A stretch of DNA of 18,775 nt, from the NCBI GenBank assembly GCA_052388455.1, contig JBQTIA010000134.1, forward strand, positions 1 through 18,775, in the 5' to 3' direction. Position 1 is the first letter of the stretch. Every line of letters begins with the position of its first letter. Positions 8,198-16,856 of the stretch are shown here, one piece after another. Position numbers and translations under genes: made by a program. This stretch comes from CAZSNH01 sp052388455. GTDB taxonomy: Bacteria > Pseudomonadota > Alphaproteobacteria > Rhizobiales > Hyphomicrobiaceae. The notes beneath the pieces were generated by a model. It was given only the letters and a program-made list of their open reading frames with translations. It searched no databases and had not been told where the DNA came from.

Positions 8198-8219
8198 CCG
8201 TCGCGGATTGCAGCGACGG
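8198..8219 (+). other. 7-bp hairpin after rpsD
   Basis: CCGTCGC (8198-8204) pairs perfectly with GCGACGG (8213-8219) around an 8-base loop, just after the rpsD stop. No T-run follows. It may protect the transcript end together with the terminator about 30 bases downstream. Confidence 0.4.
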
Positions 8220-8248
8220 ACATCTGCTACGGACGCACCAAATGACAG

Positions 8249-8279
8249 GGGCTGGCCTTCGGGCCGACCCTTTATGTTT
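8249..8279 (+). terminator. rpsD terminator with UUCG tetraloop
   Basis: GGGCTGGCC (8249-8257) pairs with GGCCGACCC (8262-8270) around TTCG, with one wobble and one mismatch in nine positions. C(UUCG)G is a very stable loop. TTTATGTTT follows at once, giving an intrinsic terminator for rpsD in the plus direction. The rsmA stop codon (TAA on the minus strand, 8272-8274) lies inside the T-run, so the convergent genes share this site. Confidence 0.75.
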
Positions 8280-9180
8280 GATCAGGAGGCTTGGCGCTCG
8301 CGCGATCATGGATAGCCGCGAGCCGGGCAAAGTCGGCGACGGTCAACTGCTCGGCGCGCAGCTCGGGGGCTATGCCGGCCTCGGCCAGCAGCAGCTCGGG
8401 CATTGGCGTCAATTGCTTCAGGCTGGACCGCAGCATTTTCCGGCGCTGCCCGAACGCCGCTGCCGTCACGCGGCCCAGCGCCGCGACACGGCAGGCCGGC
8501 TCCGGAGCCGGTATGGGAACGAACTCCACCACGGCGGATTCGACCTTGGGCGGCGGCGTGAAGGCCTTGGGGCTCAGCGTCATCAGCATCCGAGGCGCGG
8601 TCCGCCACTGCGAAATGACCGCAAGACGCCCATAGGCTTTGCTGCCCGGAGCGGCGACGATGCGCTCGGCGACCTCACGCTGGAACATCAGCACCATGCG
8701 GGAGAACCAGGGTGGCCAGGGATCGGTCTCCAACCAGCCGATCAGCAGCTTGGTGGCGATTGCATAGGGCAGGTTGGCGGCGATGATCGCCTCGCGCGTG
8801 CCGGCCCCGAGCAAGGCCGGCCAGTCCGCTTCGAGGGCGTCACCTTCGTGCACCGTCAACCGACCGGGATAGCGCGCGGCGATGTCGCCAAGCGCTTCGA
8901 GGCAGCGCCGGTCGCGCTCGATGGCCACGACGCGGGCAGCCCCTTCGATGAGGAGGGCGCGGGTGAGGCCGCCCGGCCCCGGCCCGACCTCGACCACCGT
9001 TCGTCCTTCGAGCGGACCGGCGGCGCGCGCGATGCGTCGCGTCAGGTTGAGATCGAGAATGAAATTCTGGCCGAGGCTCTTCTTGGCTTCGAGACCGTGA
9101 GTACGGATCACCTCGCGCAGCGGCGGCAGACCATCGGGTGAGGGGCCGGCATCGCGGCCGGCGACATCGTCTCCGCTCAT
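8272..9180 (-). CDS. rsmA: 16S rRNA (adenine1518-N6/adenine1519-N6)-dimethyltransferase
   Basis: RsmA (KsgA) uses SAM to dimethylate two adjacent adenines in the 3'-terminal hairpin of 16S rRNA, a late check on 30S maturation. The 302-residue protein has the family opening KKSLGQNFILD (33-43). SAM motif I is VEVGPGPGGLT (63-73), and Glu88 is the acidic residue that holds the SAM ribose. The catalytic NLPY motif is at 136-139. VMFQREVAERI and FTPPPKVESAVV follow in the usual order, then the helical C-terminal domain. The N-terminus is about 20 residues longer than in E. coli. The start ATG overlaps the stop of pdxA by four bases (ATGA), so translation is probably coupled. It is the last gene of the lptF-to-rsmA block and meets rpsD tail to tail. 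Confidence 0.97.
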   Translation of the reverse strand: MSGDDVAGRDAGPSPDGLPPLREVIRTHGLEAKKSLGQNFILDLNLTRRIARAAGPLEGRTVVEVGPGPGGLTRALLIEGAARVVAIERDRRCLEALGDIAARYPGRLTVHEGDALEADWPALLGAGTREAIIAANLPYAIATKLLIGWLETDPWPPWFSRMVLMFQREVAERIVAAPGSKAYGRLAVISQWRTAPRMLMTLSPKAFTPPPKVESAVVEFVPIPAPEPACRVAALGRVTAAAFGQRRKMLRSSLKQLTPMPELLLAEAGIAPELRAEQLTVADFARLAAIHDRASAKPPDQT

Positions 9181-10265
9181 GGTGATGCAACCGGACTGAT
9201 CGCGCGCGATTGGCGGCAGTCGGCCATGCGCCGTGCGGCAAGCAGCGCCTGCATCAGGCTTTCCGGATTGGCGATACCCTTCCCGGCAATGTCGAAGGCC
9301 GTGCCGTGGTCGGGAGAGGTGCGCACGAAGGGCAGTCCGAGCGTGATGTTGACGCCGCGATCGAAAGCCAGAGTCTTCAGCGGGATCAGGGCCTGATCGT
9401 GGTACATGGCGACGACGGCATCGTAGCGGCGGCGCGCGGCGGAGTGAAAGAGCGTGTCGGCCGGAAACGGTCCGCTGACCGACAGGCCCTCCGACGCGAG
9501 CCGCGCAATCGTGGGCGCGATCACCTCGGTTTCCTCGCGCCCCATGGTGCCGCTTTCACCGGCGTGGGGATTGAGACCAGCGATCGCAATGCGGGGCGAA
9601 GGGATGCCGAAGTCTTCGTTCAGGCCCCGCCACGTGATCCGTACCGTTTCCGCAATCAGCGCCGGCGTCACCGCGCGAGGAACGTCGGCGAGCGGGATGT
9701 GGATCGTCAGCGGCACGACTTTCAATTCGTCGCTGGCCAGCATCATGACGGCGCGGAAGGTTTTGCCGGGATGATGCCGGGCGGCGAGGTGGGCCAGGAA
9801 TTCGGTGTGACCCGGAAACGCGAATCCAGCCGACTTCAATACCGCCTTCGAGATGGGATTGGTGACGATGCCGGCGATGCGCCCGTGGTGCGCCAGCTCG
9901 ACCGCCATCTCGATCGCCCCGATCACAGACGACGCATTGCTCGCGTCGGGGATACCGGGCTCGGCCTGTCGCCCCAGCGCAACCGGAAACACTGGAAGGC
10001 TCGCGTGGAACAGGTCTGGTACGTGTCGCAGGTCCGTCACCACCTCGACCGGCACCACGGCGCCCACGCGGACCGCTGCCGCTGTCACGCTGTCCGGGCC
10101 GGCGATGAGGACAAACGGCGGCAACCCGCGGGTCTGCCGCTGGAGCCACGACTTGATCGAGATTTCGAGGCCGATCCCTGCCGGGTCACCCATAGTGAGC
10201 GCCAGCGGCGCGGATGTGACGGACCGTTCCATGGGCGGACGCTGTTCGGCCGCGTCGGCCCGCAT
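9177..10265 (-). CDS. pdxA: 4-hydroxythreonine-4-phosphate dehydrogenase
   Basis: PdxA oxidises 4-phosphohydroxy-L-threonine with NAD(P) in the DXP-dependent route to pyridoxal phosphate. TMGDPAGIG (about 24-32) opens the fold. TNPISKAVLKSAGFAFPGHTEFLA contains the substrate-binding His-Thr pair (153-154). The three metal-binding histidines seen in E. coli PdxA have clear counterparts: His189 (TIHIPLADV), His234 (LNPHAGE) and His289 (MYHDQALIPLK). The frame is open upstream to 10790, but that part lies inside surA. The ATG at 10265 overlaps the surA stop by one base (TGATG) and gives 362 residues. An internal ATG at 10232 gives 351, nearer the usual length. The surA-pdxA-rsmA order matches many Proteobacteria. 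Confidence 0.96.
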   Translation of the reverse strand: MRADAAEQRPPMERSVTSAPLALTMGDPAGIGLEISIKSWLQRQTRGLPPFVLIAGPDSVTAAAVRVGAVVPVEVVTDLRHVPDLFHASLPVFPVALGRQAEPGIPDASNASSVIGAIEMAVELAHHGRIAGIVTNPISKAVLKSAGFAFPGHTEFLAHLAARHHPGKTFRAVMMLASDELKVVPLTIHIPLADVPRAVTPALIAETVRITWRGLNEDFGIPSPRIAIAGLNPHAGESGTMGREETEVIAPTIARLASEGLSVSGPFPADTLFHSAARRRYDAVVAMYHDQALIPLKTLAFDRGVNITLGLPFVRTSPDHGTAFDIAGKGIANPESLMQALLAARRMADCRQSRAISPVASP

Positions 10266-11587
10266 CACCGGTACTCGATGGGGGTGTCTTTGCGCAGATC
10301 CTTGAGGTGCCGGTTGGCAATCAGGCTGAACTGCTCGCGGCGCAACTCGTTCTCGGCTGCCTCGCGGGCCGAGTCGTTGGCTTTCACGACGCTGCGGCCG
10401 CATACGACCCACAGCTCCATGCCGCCGCTGCCGACGCTCGGCGGCAGCATGCTGCCATCCGCAGCGCTGACCAGCAGTCCGCGGGTCGGCTCGGACACCG
10501 TCGAAGGCCGCTGCGGCCCGAGATTTTCCAGTTTCGCACCGGCCACTCCAGAGGCCAGCGACGGCAGCGATTTGCAGCCGTCGAACTTGCGCCAGATGGT
10601 CTCGGCTTCCTGGAAACGCTTGGCCATGACCTTCTGGTCGAGCTTGTCGGCGAGCGGCAGCGTAATGCGCTGGAGCTGCAGCTCGACGTCGTCCTCCTGA
10701 TCCTTGGGACGCGCAGAGACGACGCGCTCGACCTCGCGTTCCGTCACCTGGATCTGCGAGCCGAAGCGGCGGCGGATCACATCGAGCCACGACATCTGCG
10801 CGCGGAACGTGGAGCGCATCGTATCCATGTCGACGCCCAGTTCCTTGAACTGGGCCGCATACTGCTCGCGGCTCATGCTGGCGCGCTTGGCGCGGTCGTC
10901 GAGCGATCTCTGCACATCCTCGTCGCTTGCGAGGACGCCGACCCGTTTGGCTTCCTGAACCATCAGCCGTTCATCGATGAGCTGTTCGAGCGCCTTCTGA
11001 CGCGTCCCCGGGGCCTGGCTCGACCGTACGCTCGAGATGGCCTGCTGCTGCAGCACCTTGGCATAGGATTGAATGCGGCCCTTGATCATGGCGACGAGTT
11101 GATCGCGCGATTTGCCGGGATTATTTTGAATAATCTCCTTCTGCATCGCCTCCATTTTCTGCTTCACCGCGTCGGATCGGATCAGCGCCTGAAAGCGCTC
11201 CTTGACCTCGCTACCGCTTCCCGAACTCTGCGACAGGAGCCGCTGGCGCTGCTCGATCTCGTAGCCGGTAATCGGATCGTCTCCGACCAGCACGACGATC
11301 GACTGACCGGATTTCCTGGGTTGGGTCTTGTCAGTGGCGCTACCGGCCGGAACATCGCGGGCGGCGGCCTTCGTGGGCATTGATTTCTCTGCGCCCGCTT
11401 TGGTTGCGGCCGGCTTGTCGGGAGCGGTCTCGGCAACCGACGGCTTGAGGGCGACGCCCTGGGCGGGAGGGGCCGTCTGGCCCACGGCGACCCGGCTCAT
11501 ACCAACGAAGCAAGTGACGGCACCCGCGGCCAGCAGGAAGCCGCCGGCGTACAGAGTTGCAGAGCGAGATCTGGAGGCGCTCGTCAT
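10265..11587 (-). CDS. surA: SurA-like periplasmic chaperone with degenerate parvulin domain and an insertion
   Basis: SurA chaperones unfolded outer-membrane proteins across the periplasm; LptD is one client in E. coli. From the ATG at 11587 it has 440 residues: a signal peptide (about 1-36), a Lys/Ala/Pro-rich linker to about 92, then IVVLVGDDPITGYEIEQRQRLL (97-118), the usual start of the SurA N-domain. The helical part resumes at about 202 (QLIDERLMVQEAKRVGVLASDEDV) and runs to VTEREVERVV. Between them is a polar helical insert of about 75 residues rich in Lys, Gln and Met. Residues 303-440 stand where a parvulin-type PPIase domain belongs, but I see no clear catalytic signature, so isomerase activity is doubtful. 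The C-terminus DLRKDTPIEYR is typical. In-frame starts at 11599 (ATG) and 11623 (TTG) are possible; GAG seven bases upstream slightly favours 11587. Position between lptD and pdxA supports the call. Confidence 0.85.
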   Translation of the reverse strand: MTSASRSRSATLYAGGFLLAAGAVTCFVGMSRVAVGQTAPPAQGVALKPSVAETAPDKPAATKAGAEKSMPTKAAARDVPAGSATDKTQPRKSGQSIVVLVGDDPITGYEIEQRQRLLSQSSGSGSEVKERFQALIRSDAVKQKMEAMQKEIIQNNPGKSRDQLVAMIKGRIQSYAKVLQQQAISSVRSSQAPGTRQKALEQLIDERLMVQEAKRVGVLASDEDVQRSLDDRAKRASMSREQYAAQFKELGVDMDTMRSTFRAQMSWLDVIRRRFGSQIQVTEREVERVVSARPKDQEDDVELQLQRITLPLADKLDQKVMAKRFQEAETIWRKFDGCKSLPSLASGVAGAKLENLGPQRPSTVSEPTRGLLVSAADGSMLPPSVGSGGMELWVVCGRSVVKANDSAREAAENELRREQFSLIANRHLKDLRKDTPIEYR

Positions 11588-11732
11588 GGGGCGTCTCATT
11601 CGAAAATGACAAGATTCGGCCAAGGCATCCTAGCCCGGCCGCGCCGCATTGGGATCGGCTTATCCACATGAACCATGGCGCCGAGAAGGCGGCACAACCT
11701 GATCAAATGGCGCCGACACCGCCGACCATGCC

Positions 11733-14237
11733 TCAAGGCGCGACGGAGCGCGGGCTCTGATCGTCGCCGAAGACGTGATCGAGTACGTCGGTCTTGTAGC
11801 CGTAGCTGCCGAGGTTCTTCAGCTCGACGCGGAACATCAGGCTGCGGTCGGGATCGACGTCGCGCAGCGGATCGTCGATCAGGCTTTCCTGGTAGATGGC
11901 GCTGATGGCGAAGCACTCGTCGCCGTAGCGGAGCTGGATCGAGTCCGTGAGCCGCTTGCCCTCGTCGAGGTCGTAGCGCATCGAGCCGAAGAGCGTCCAG
12001 CGCTCGGTCAGCCGAAGGCCGAGCGTGCCGACGATGTCCTGCTCTTCCTTCTCGAACCCGGCCTCCGGATCGGCGGCGATATAGGTATAGGTGGCCTGGG
12101 CCGAGATCGGTCCGTAGACGAAGGCGGCCGACAGGTCTTCGCGCCTCAGCTCCAGGTCCTCGTCGTCGAAGCGGCTCTGAGAGACGAAGCGGAACACGTC
12201 GTTGGGTGCGAAATACAAGCCGGCGACGTAGTCGGATTCGTCGGTTTCCAGGCCGCTGCGCGGATTGAAGACGTTCTCGCCATCGCCGTCGATGCCGGGA
12301 TTGCGGAAGGCGTTGTCGCCTTTGAGATGGAAGCTCTGGCCGGCCAGCACGCGGACGAAGCCGCCGGAGTTGGCCTGGAAGGTGTACTGCACGCCGACGT
12401 TGGCGCGGGTGCCGGTCTCGATACGATCGAGACCCGAGAATTTGTTGGTGTCGAACAGGCTCGTATCGTCGAACACGAGGCTCTTGGCGTCTTCGTTAGG
12501 CAGCTCGCGCTGGGGAAGCGAGTTCTGCCGGGTCACGATCTGCCCGATCGGCTCGATGATGTGGCTGGCGGACGCCGTGTTGGCGACCCAGGGATAGCTT
12601 ACCGTAACGCCGCCCGTCGCAAGGCCGCGCGCCACCGTGTCGTCCTCGACCAGTGCACCGGTTTCCGGGTCAACGTAGTTGTTGAGCTGGTAGAGGTCGC
12701 CTCTGAGTTCGGCGAAGGGCGTATAGGTGATTCCGATCTGGTCGGTCAGCCTCCGGCGCCACTTGAGTTCCGTCACCACTCGATTGACGTCCTGGTCGCG
12801 GGTGCGGTCGTCTAGCGGGGTGAGGCCCGACACCTCGGTACGCTTGAAGCTCAGCGCATTCGATTTCCACGACAGCTCGCCGCCGAACAGCGGCTGCTCG
12901 AAGATGTAGTTGTGATCGACGATCGGGTGAACGCGGGATTCGGACTCCGCCGTATCGTTCACCAGCAGACCGCCGAAGTGATAGGCCTTGATGCCGAGGT
13001 AATTGCGGTCGGAAATGCCTTCCAGGTAAACCTTGTTCTCGCGGTCGGTCAGCAGCACGTTGTCGAACTTGTAGAAGCGGCGGAACGTGTCATCGCTCTC
13101 TATGGTGGCGTCCCAGCCGAGCTTCCACCAGCTCGCCACCGAGAACTCACCCTTCGATTCCAACGTCCCGCGGAACCCGTCTAGATCCTCGCGATTGATC
13201 GTGTCGCCCGGTAGCTCGTCGCCGTCCTGGTCAATCCCGGCGACCTTGACGAAGTACTGCCCGTCGGCAAGCCGGTGTCGCCAGTCGGCCTGATAGAGCA
13301 CGCCCTGCTTCGAGAGGTACATCGGCCGGAAGGTCAGGTCGTAGTTGGGCGCCAGCGCGAAATAGTAGGGAACCTCGAAGAAGCTGCCGAGGTCGTCCGA
13401 GTTGCCGTAGGTCGGCAGCAGGAAGCCGCTCTTGCGCTTCACCGACGGATCGGCGTGCTGGAAGTAGGGCAGATAGAAGATCGGCACGCCCAGGATTTCG
13501 AACTGCGCGTCCTGGTAGGAGATCGTCGCGTTGGCCTGATCGTGTATGACCTTACGGGCGCTGATGCACCACACGGGTGCTTCGCCGGGCGCACTTTTGC
13601 AAGGCGTGTACTTGGCGCCGAAGAATTCTGTGACGTTGCCCTCGCGGCGCGTGCCGCGCTCGGCCGAGATTCGGTCATCGTCCTTGGTGACGACCGAGAG
13701 CGACTGCACGAAGCCGTCGCGGAAGTCGTCGGTGATGTCGTAGCGCTCGGCGCGGATGATGTTGCCGCCGGCCTCGCGCAGTTCGACGTTGCCGATGGCC
13801 GAGAGCGTGTTGGCGCTCTGGTCGTAGATCACCTCGTCGGCGCGCAGAACGTTGTTGTTGTAATAAATCTCGACGTTGCCCTTGGCGATGACCCGGCTGC
13901 CCTTCGAGTCGTAGATCAGCTGGTCGCCCTGCAGGTAGAGCGGCTGGGTCTTGTCGAGCTTGGGTGCGGAGTTGAAGACGGTCGGCGGCTTGGGGACGGC
14001 GAAACTCGAGTCATCCTGCGCAACGGCGACCGAAAGCGTCGCACCGATACAGAGTGCAGGGCCGAGGAGCGATGCCAGAGCGCGTCGCGCGAGAACTGAT
14101 CCGAGTTGCGCGAGACCCAGCGTTCGAGACGCACGGACGCGAGCCGAGGCGCATGCCCGCCCGAACGCCGCAAGCGGCAGGGCGAGAGCATGTCGCTCGA
14201 CGTCTTTCATCCGCGGTGTCTCGGCACCACGCATCAC
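11733..14237 (-). CDS. lptD: LPS-assembly outer-membrane protein LptD
   Basis: LptD forms the outer-membrane beta-barrel that, plugged by the lipoprotein LptE, inserts LPS into the outer leaflet. In this 834-residue protein the first 50 residues are a long basic, Ala/Arg-rich region. A signal core (ASLLGPALCIGATLSVAVAQ) ends near residue 74. The periplasmic OstA-type jellyroll follows (about 98-210: YLQGDQLIYD, NVEIYYNNNVLRADEV, GNVELREAGGNIIRAERYDI). From about 240 (FEILGVPIFYLPYFQHADPSVKRKSGFLLP) comes the barrel, ending in alternating strands. Mature cysteines are only Cys213, Cys224 and Cys775, against four in E. coli. AGGAGG lies 8 bases before the GTG at 14237 and 11 before the ATG at 14234. 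A later ATG at 14210 would shorten the long N-region. The gene follows the lptG stop without a gap. Confidence 0.96.
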   Translation of the reverse strand: MMRGAETPRMKDVERHALALPLAAFGRACASARVRASRTLGLAQLGSVLARRALASLLGPALCIGATLSVAVAQDDSSFAVPKPPTVFNSAPKLDKTQPLYLQGDQLIYDSKGSRVIAKGNVEIYYNNNVLRADEVIYDQSANTLSAIGNVELREAGGNIIRAERYDITDDFRDGFVQSLSVVTKDDDRISAERGTRREGNVTEFFGAKYTPCKSAPGEAPVWCISARKVIHDQANATISYQDAQFEILGVPIFYLPYFQHADPSVKRKSGFLLPTYGNSDDLGSFFEVPYYFALAPNYDLTFRPMYLSKQGVLYQADWRHRLADGQYFVKVAGIDQDGDELPGDTINREDLDGFRGTLESKGEFSVASWWKLGWDATIESDDTFRRFYKFDNVLLTDRENKVYLEGISDRNYLGIKAYHFGGLLVNDTAESESRVHPIVDHNYIFEQPLFGGELSWKSNALSFKRTEVSGLTPLDDRTRDQDVNRVVTELKWRRRLTDQIGITYTPFAELRGDLYQLNNYVDPETGALVEDDTVARGLATGGVTVSYPWVANTASASHIIEPIGQIVTRQNSLPQRELPNEDAKSLVFDDTSLFDTNKFSGLDRIETGTRANVGVQYTFQANSGGFVRVLAGQSFHLKGDNAFRNPGIDGDGENVFNPRSGLETDESDYVAGLYFAPNDVFRFVSQSRFDDEDLELRREDLSAAFVYGPISAQATYTYIAADPEAGFEKEEQDIVGTLGLRLTERWTLFGSMRYDLDEGKRLTDSIQLRYGDECFAISAIYQESLIDDPLRDVDPDRSLMFRVELKNLGSYGYKTDVLDHVFGDDQSPRSVAP

Positions 14238-15332
14238 TCAGCCGTCCTCCTGGTGCAACAGCACCGTCGTCGTCGCTAGAATGGCGAGCAGGACAGGAAG
14301 CCAGACCGCTGCCCAGGGCGGCGCTATTCCAGCAACCCCCAACTGTCGTGAAACTTCAGCCAGCAGAAAGAAGCTAAATCCCCCAACCATTCCGGTCACG
14401 ACCATAGTCTGGATACCCCCCGAGCGGAATGACCGAAGCGACACAGTGGCGGCCAAAAGAACCATCGCCACGCAGAGCAGCGGCCGGCACAGCAGAAGAG
14501 CAAACTGAACACGAAAAGCGGCTGAAGAAAGTTTAGCTTTTTCAGCAACTTCTATAAGGCCTGGGAGCTCCCAGATCGAGAGCGAGATGACGCTGCCGAG
14601 GGCGTCCGCCACGCGCTCCGGGGTGAGATAGGTCGAGAGCAAATAAACGCTGAATTTTTCCGGCTCGTGGCCGACTCGGGAAACGACCGCGTCGCGCAGC
14701 AGCCAGTACCCCTCTTTGAGCTCCGCCTGAGGCGAATCGAGCCGCTCCAGAAAGTGCCCCTGGCGGTCGAAGACGAAGGCCGACACGCCGGTCAGGATGG
14801 AGCCACGCTTCGAGACGTGGCCGGCGTTGATGATGGATTCCCCGTCGATCCCGTCCTGGCGCAGCCACGACCCCGAATTGCGAAGCCTCAAAGCATTGTT
14901 TTCACGCCCGAAAGCTTCGGCCGTCAACTTCTCGGCTACGCCGCGTGAGTAAGCCGCCAGGGGGTTGTAGGCCACGACTGCGAACACGCCCAGCGCGAAC
15001 GCGACAATGAGGCCCGGACGCAGGAACTGCCACACCGACATGCCGCCAGAACGCATGACGGCGAGTTCGCTCTTGCGCGCCAGCATGAGAAACGCGGCGA
15101 TGGAGCCGACGAGGACCGCGAACGAAAGCAGCAGTTCGGTGTAGGCCGGCAGCCGCAGAAGCGTAATCCAGCCGAGCTTCCAGGCCGGCACGGCGCCGTA
15201 CTTGCCCGACTGGCGGAGCATCTCCACGAAATCGATCATGAAAATCAGGACCGAGCAGAGCAGGAACGTGCCCAGAATCCCGGTCAGGAACCGGCGTGCG
15301 AGATAGAGCTGCAGTGTCGGCTGGGACAGCAT
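14238..15332 (-). CDS. lptG: LPS export ABC transporter permease LptG
   Basis: LptG pairs with LptF and the ATPase LptB in the inner membrane to lift LPS out of the bilayer and pass it to LptC. The 364-residue protein has the six-helix layout of the family. TM1 is about 14-35 (FLTGILGTFLLCSVLIFMIDFVEML). Two further helices surround KSELAVMRSGGMSVWQFLRPG, the cytoplasmic coupling segment that contacts LptB. A periplasmic jellyroll of about 150 residues follows (WLRQDGIDGESIINAGHVS onward), then three more helices near the C-terminus (LLLCRPLLCVAMVLLA and on). Its start lies three bases after the lptF stop and its stop abuts the lptD start, so the three LPS-transport genes should be translated together. 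A weak GGGG ribosome-binding site lies seven bases upstream. Confidence 0.95.
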   Translation of the reverse strand: MLSQPTLQLYLARRFLTGILGTFLLCSVLIFMIDFVEMLRQSGKYGAVPAWKLGWITLLRLPAYTELLLSFAVLVGSIAAFLMLARKSELAVMRSGGMSVWQFLRPGLIVAFALGVFAVVAYNPLAAYSRGVAEKLTAEAFGRENNALRLRNSGSWLRQDGIDGESIINAGHVSKRGSILTGVSAFVFDRQGHFLERLDSPQAELKEGYWLLRDAVVSRVGHEPEKFSVYLLSTYLTPERVADALGSVISLSIWELPGLIEVAEKAKLSSAAFRVQFALLLCRPLLCVAMVLLAATVSLRSFRSGGIQTMVVTGMVGGFSFFLLAEVSRQLGVAGIAPPWAAVWLPVLLAILATTTVLLHQEDG

Positions 15333-15335
15333 CGC

Positions 15336-16532
15336 TCAACCCCGTCCGCGCCAGGAGAGCGAGCGGCCGGCCAGCGCCCTCACGCGGCCGACGACGGGTG
15401 CCAGGAGGTCCGCCAGCCGATCGGAGAGCGAAATCGTTGCGTGCGGACGGGCCAGCCGGACCATCATCAGGATTGCGATGGCACCGGCACCGAGTGGAAT
15501 GGCGTAGAGCAGGGGGGTCGCGGCGGCGTTGAGCACCACGATGTTGTTGGAGGCCAGACCGGCGAAGCGGCTGCCGGTCGCGAGAAGGAAGCCGGCGACG
15601 ACTTTCTCGACCCGGTTCTGCCGGGTGCTCTGCGCCTGCCCGACCGCCGCCAGCGCGATGAGCACGAACACGATCGGATAGAGCGGATTGGCGAAGCGCT
15701 CGTGCAGCTCGGCCCGAAACTGACCGGGATTCGATATGAACGCCGAGCTGGTCGCTTCCGGCCTGACCAGCTCTGAGTAGAAGCGCTCACGCGGCTTCAG
15801 ATCGAGCGCCTCCTCGGTCTTTTGCTCGAACTGATCGAGATCGATGGCGTATTTGTCGAAGGCGATGATCTGCGAGGCATCGCCCTGGGCGCCGCGCCGC
15901 AGGATATGACCCTCGCTCATGATCACGTAAGCATCGAGGTCACGCTTGACGACCACCGCCCGCTCGGCGAGGTAGGACTGTGTTTCCCCGCCCTTGCGGG
16001 CATCGTGCATGACGACGCCGACCAGATCGCCGTTGCTCGCCCGGTCGCGGATATGGAAGGTCAACCCCTGCTCGGGACTGGAAAACCGGCCCGGCTGGAT
16101 CACCTGGGTCAGCAGGTCGGTGCGCAGCTCGACGATCAGCGCGCGAAGCTGCCGGAGGCTCGCCGGCTGGCCATAGTGATTGACGAAGGCCACCGCCAGA
16201 GAGACCAGCGCGGCGAGCAGCAGCATCGGCCGGGCCACCTGCCAGATCGTCGCCCCCGATGCCGTCAGCACGATCAGTTCGCTGTCGCTGTTCAGGCGGT
16301 TGAGCGTGTGGATGACCGCGATCAGAAGAGCGAACGGCGCGATGATCGCCATGAGGTTGGGGAGCGCGAGGGTCGTCATCTGCAGCAGCACGAAGGCGCC
16401 CTGACCCTTGCCCGTCACCACGCTCAGCTCGCGCAGGGCGAGGGCGATCCACACGATTCCAGATAGAGACAACACGATCAGGAGGAAGGCGCCGCTGACC
16501 TGCCGGAAGACGTAGCGGCCGAGAATGGACAT
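15336..16532 (-). CDS. lptF: LPS export ABC transporter permease LptF
   Basis: LptF is the other half of the LptB2FG inner-membrane LPS extractor. The protein has 398 residues from the ATG at 16532 (MSILGRYVFRQVSGAFLLIVLSL). The frame is open to 16700, but that extension is hydrophilic and lacks family character, while MSILGRYV followed by TM1 is the expected start. The coupling segment reads LNSDSELIVLTASGATIWQVARP. Further features are the periplasmic domain with the family phrase SPEQGLTFHIRDR, the conserved RFANPLYPIVFVLIALAAVG, and C-terminal helices. It is the first gene of the lptF-lptG-lptD-surA-pdxA-rsmA block and is divergent from pepA, as in E. coli. The ribosome-binding site is weak. 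Confidence 0.95.
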   Translation of the reverse strand: MSILGRYVFRQVSGAFLLIVLSLSGIVWIALALRELSVVTGKGQGAFVLLQMTTLALPNLMAIIAPFALLIAVIHTLNRLNSDSELIVLTASGATIWQVARPMLLLAALVSLAVAFVNHYGQPASLRQLRALIVELRTDLLTQVIQPGRFSSPEQGLTFHIRDRASNGDLVGVVMHDARKGGETQSYLAERAVVVKRDLDAYVIMSEGHILRRGAQGDASQIIAFDKYAIDLDQFEQKTEEALDLKPRERFYSELVRPEATSSAFISNPGQFRAELHERFANPLYPIVFVLIALAAVGQAQSTRQNRVEKVVAGFLLATGSRFAGLASNNIVVLNAAATPLLYAIPLGAGAIAILMMVRLARPHATISLSDRLADLLAPVVGRVRALAGRSLSWRGRG

Positions 16533-16856
16533 CGGTGACGGCCTGGCTCTGTTCGTGTTGCGGGGCAATATGAGAGCGGCGGATGCTGTAGGACATCGGC
16601 GACCGACGACCGACGAGCTTATCTGTTTTCCTATGTTTTTCAGGCCGGACACACACGATCCCGGGTCCCATAGCACGGTGGCGGAATTTCGGCTCGCCAC
16701 TCGCGGGAGACGCCGGAAACCATTCCCTGAAGGCCCTTCAGCCGGCGCTTGCGCTTGGCGTGCGAGCGTCTAAGCTCGGCATCCGTCGTTTCCAACCCCT
16801 TTTGCCCCCGCGGCACACCGCTGGTGTATCCGATCGGCGTCGGATGGCCGGCACCG

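Noticed and set aside
9210..10700. Long plus-strand open frame (496 codons) opposite pdxA and surA
   Set aside because: It is antisense to two firmly identified genes, its product is rich in Arg, His and Gly with no domain, and such frames are common shadows in GC-rich DNA.
10266..10790. N-terminal extension of pdxA by 175 codons
   Set aside because: It lies inside surA in another frame; TMGDPAGIG just after 10265 is the normal PdxA beginning.
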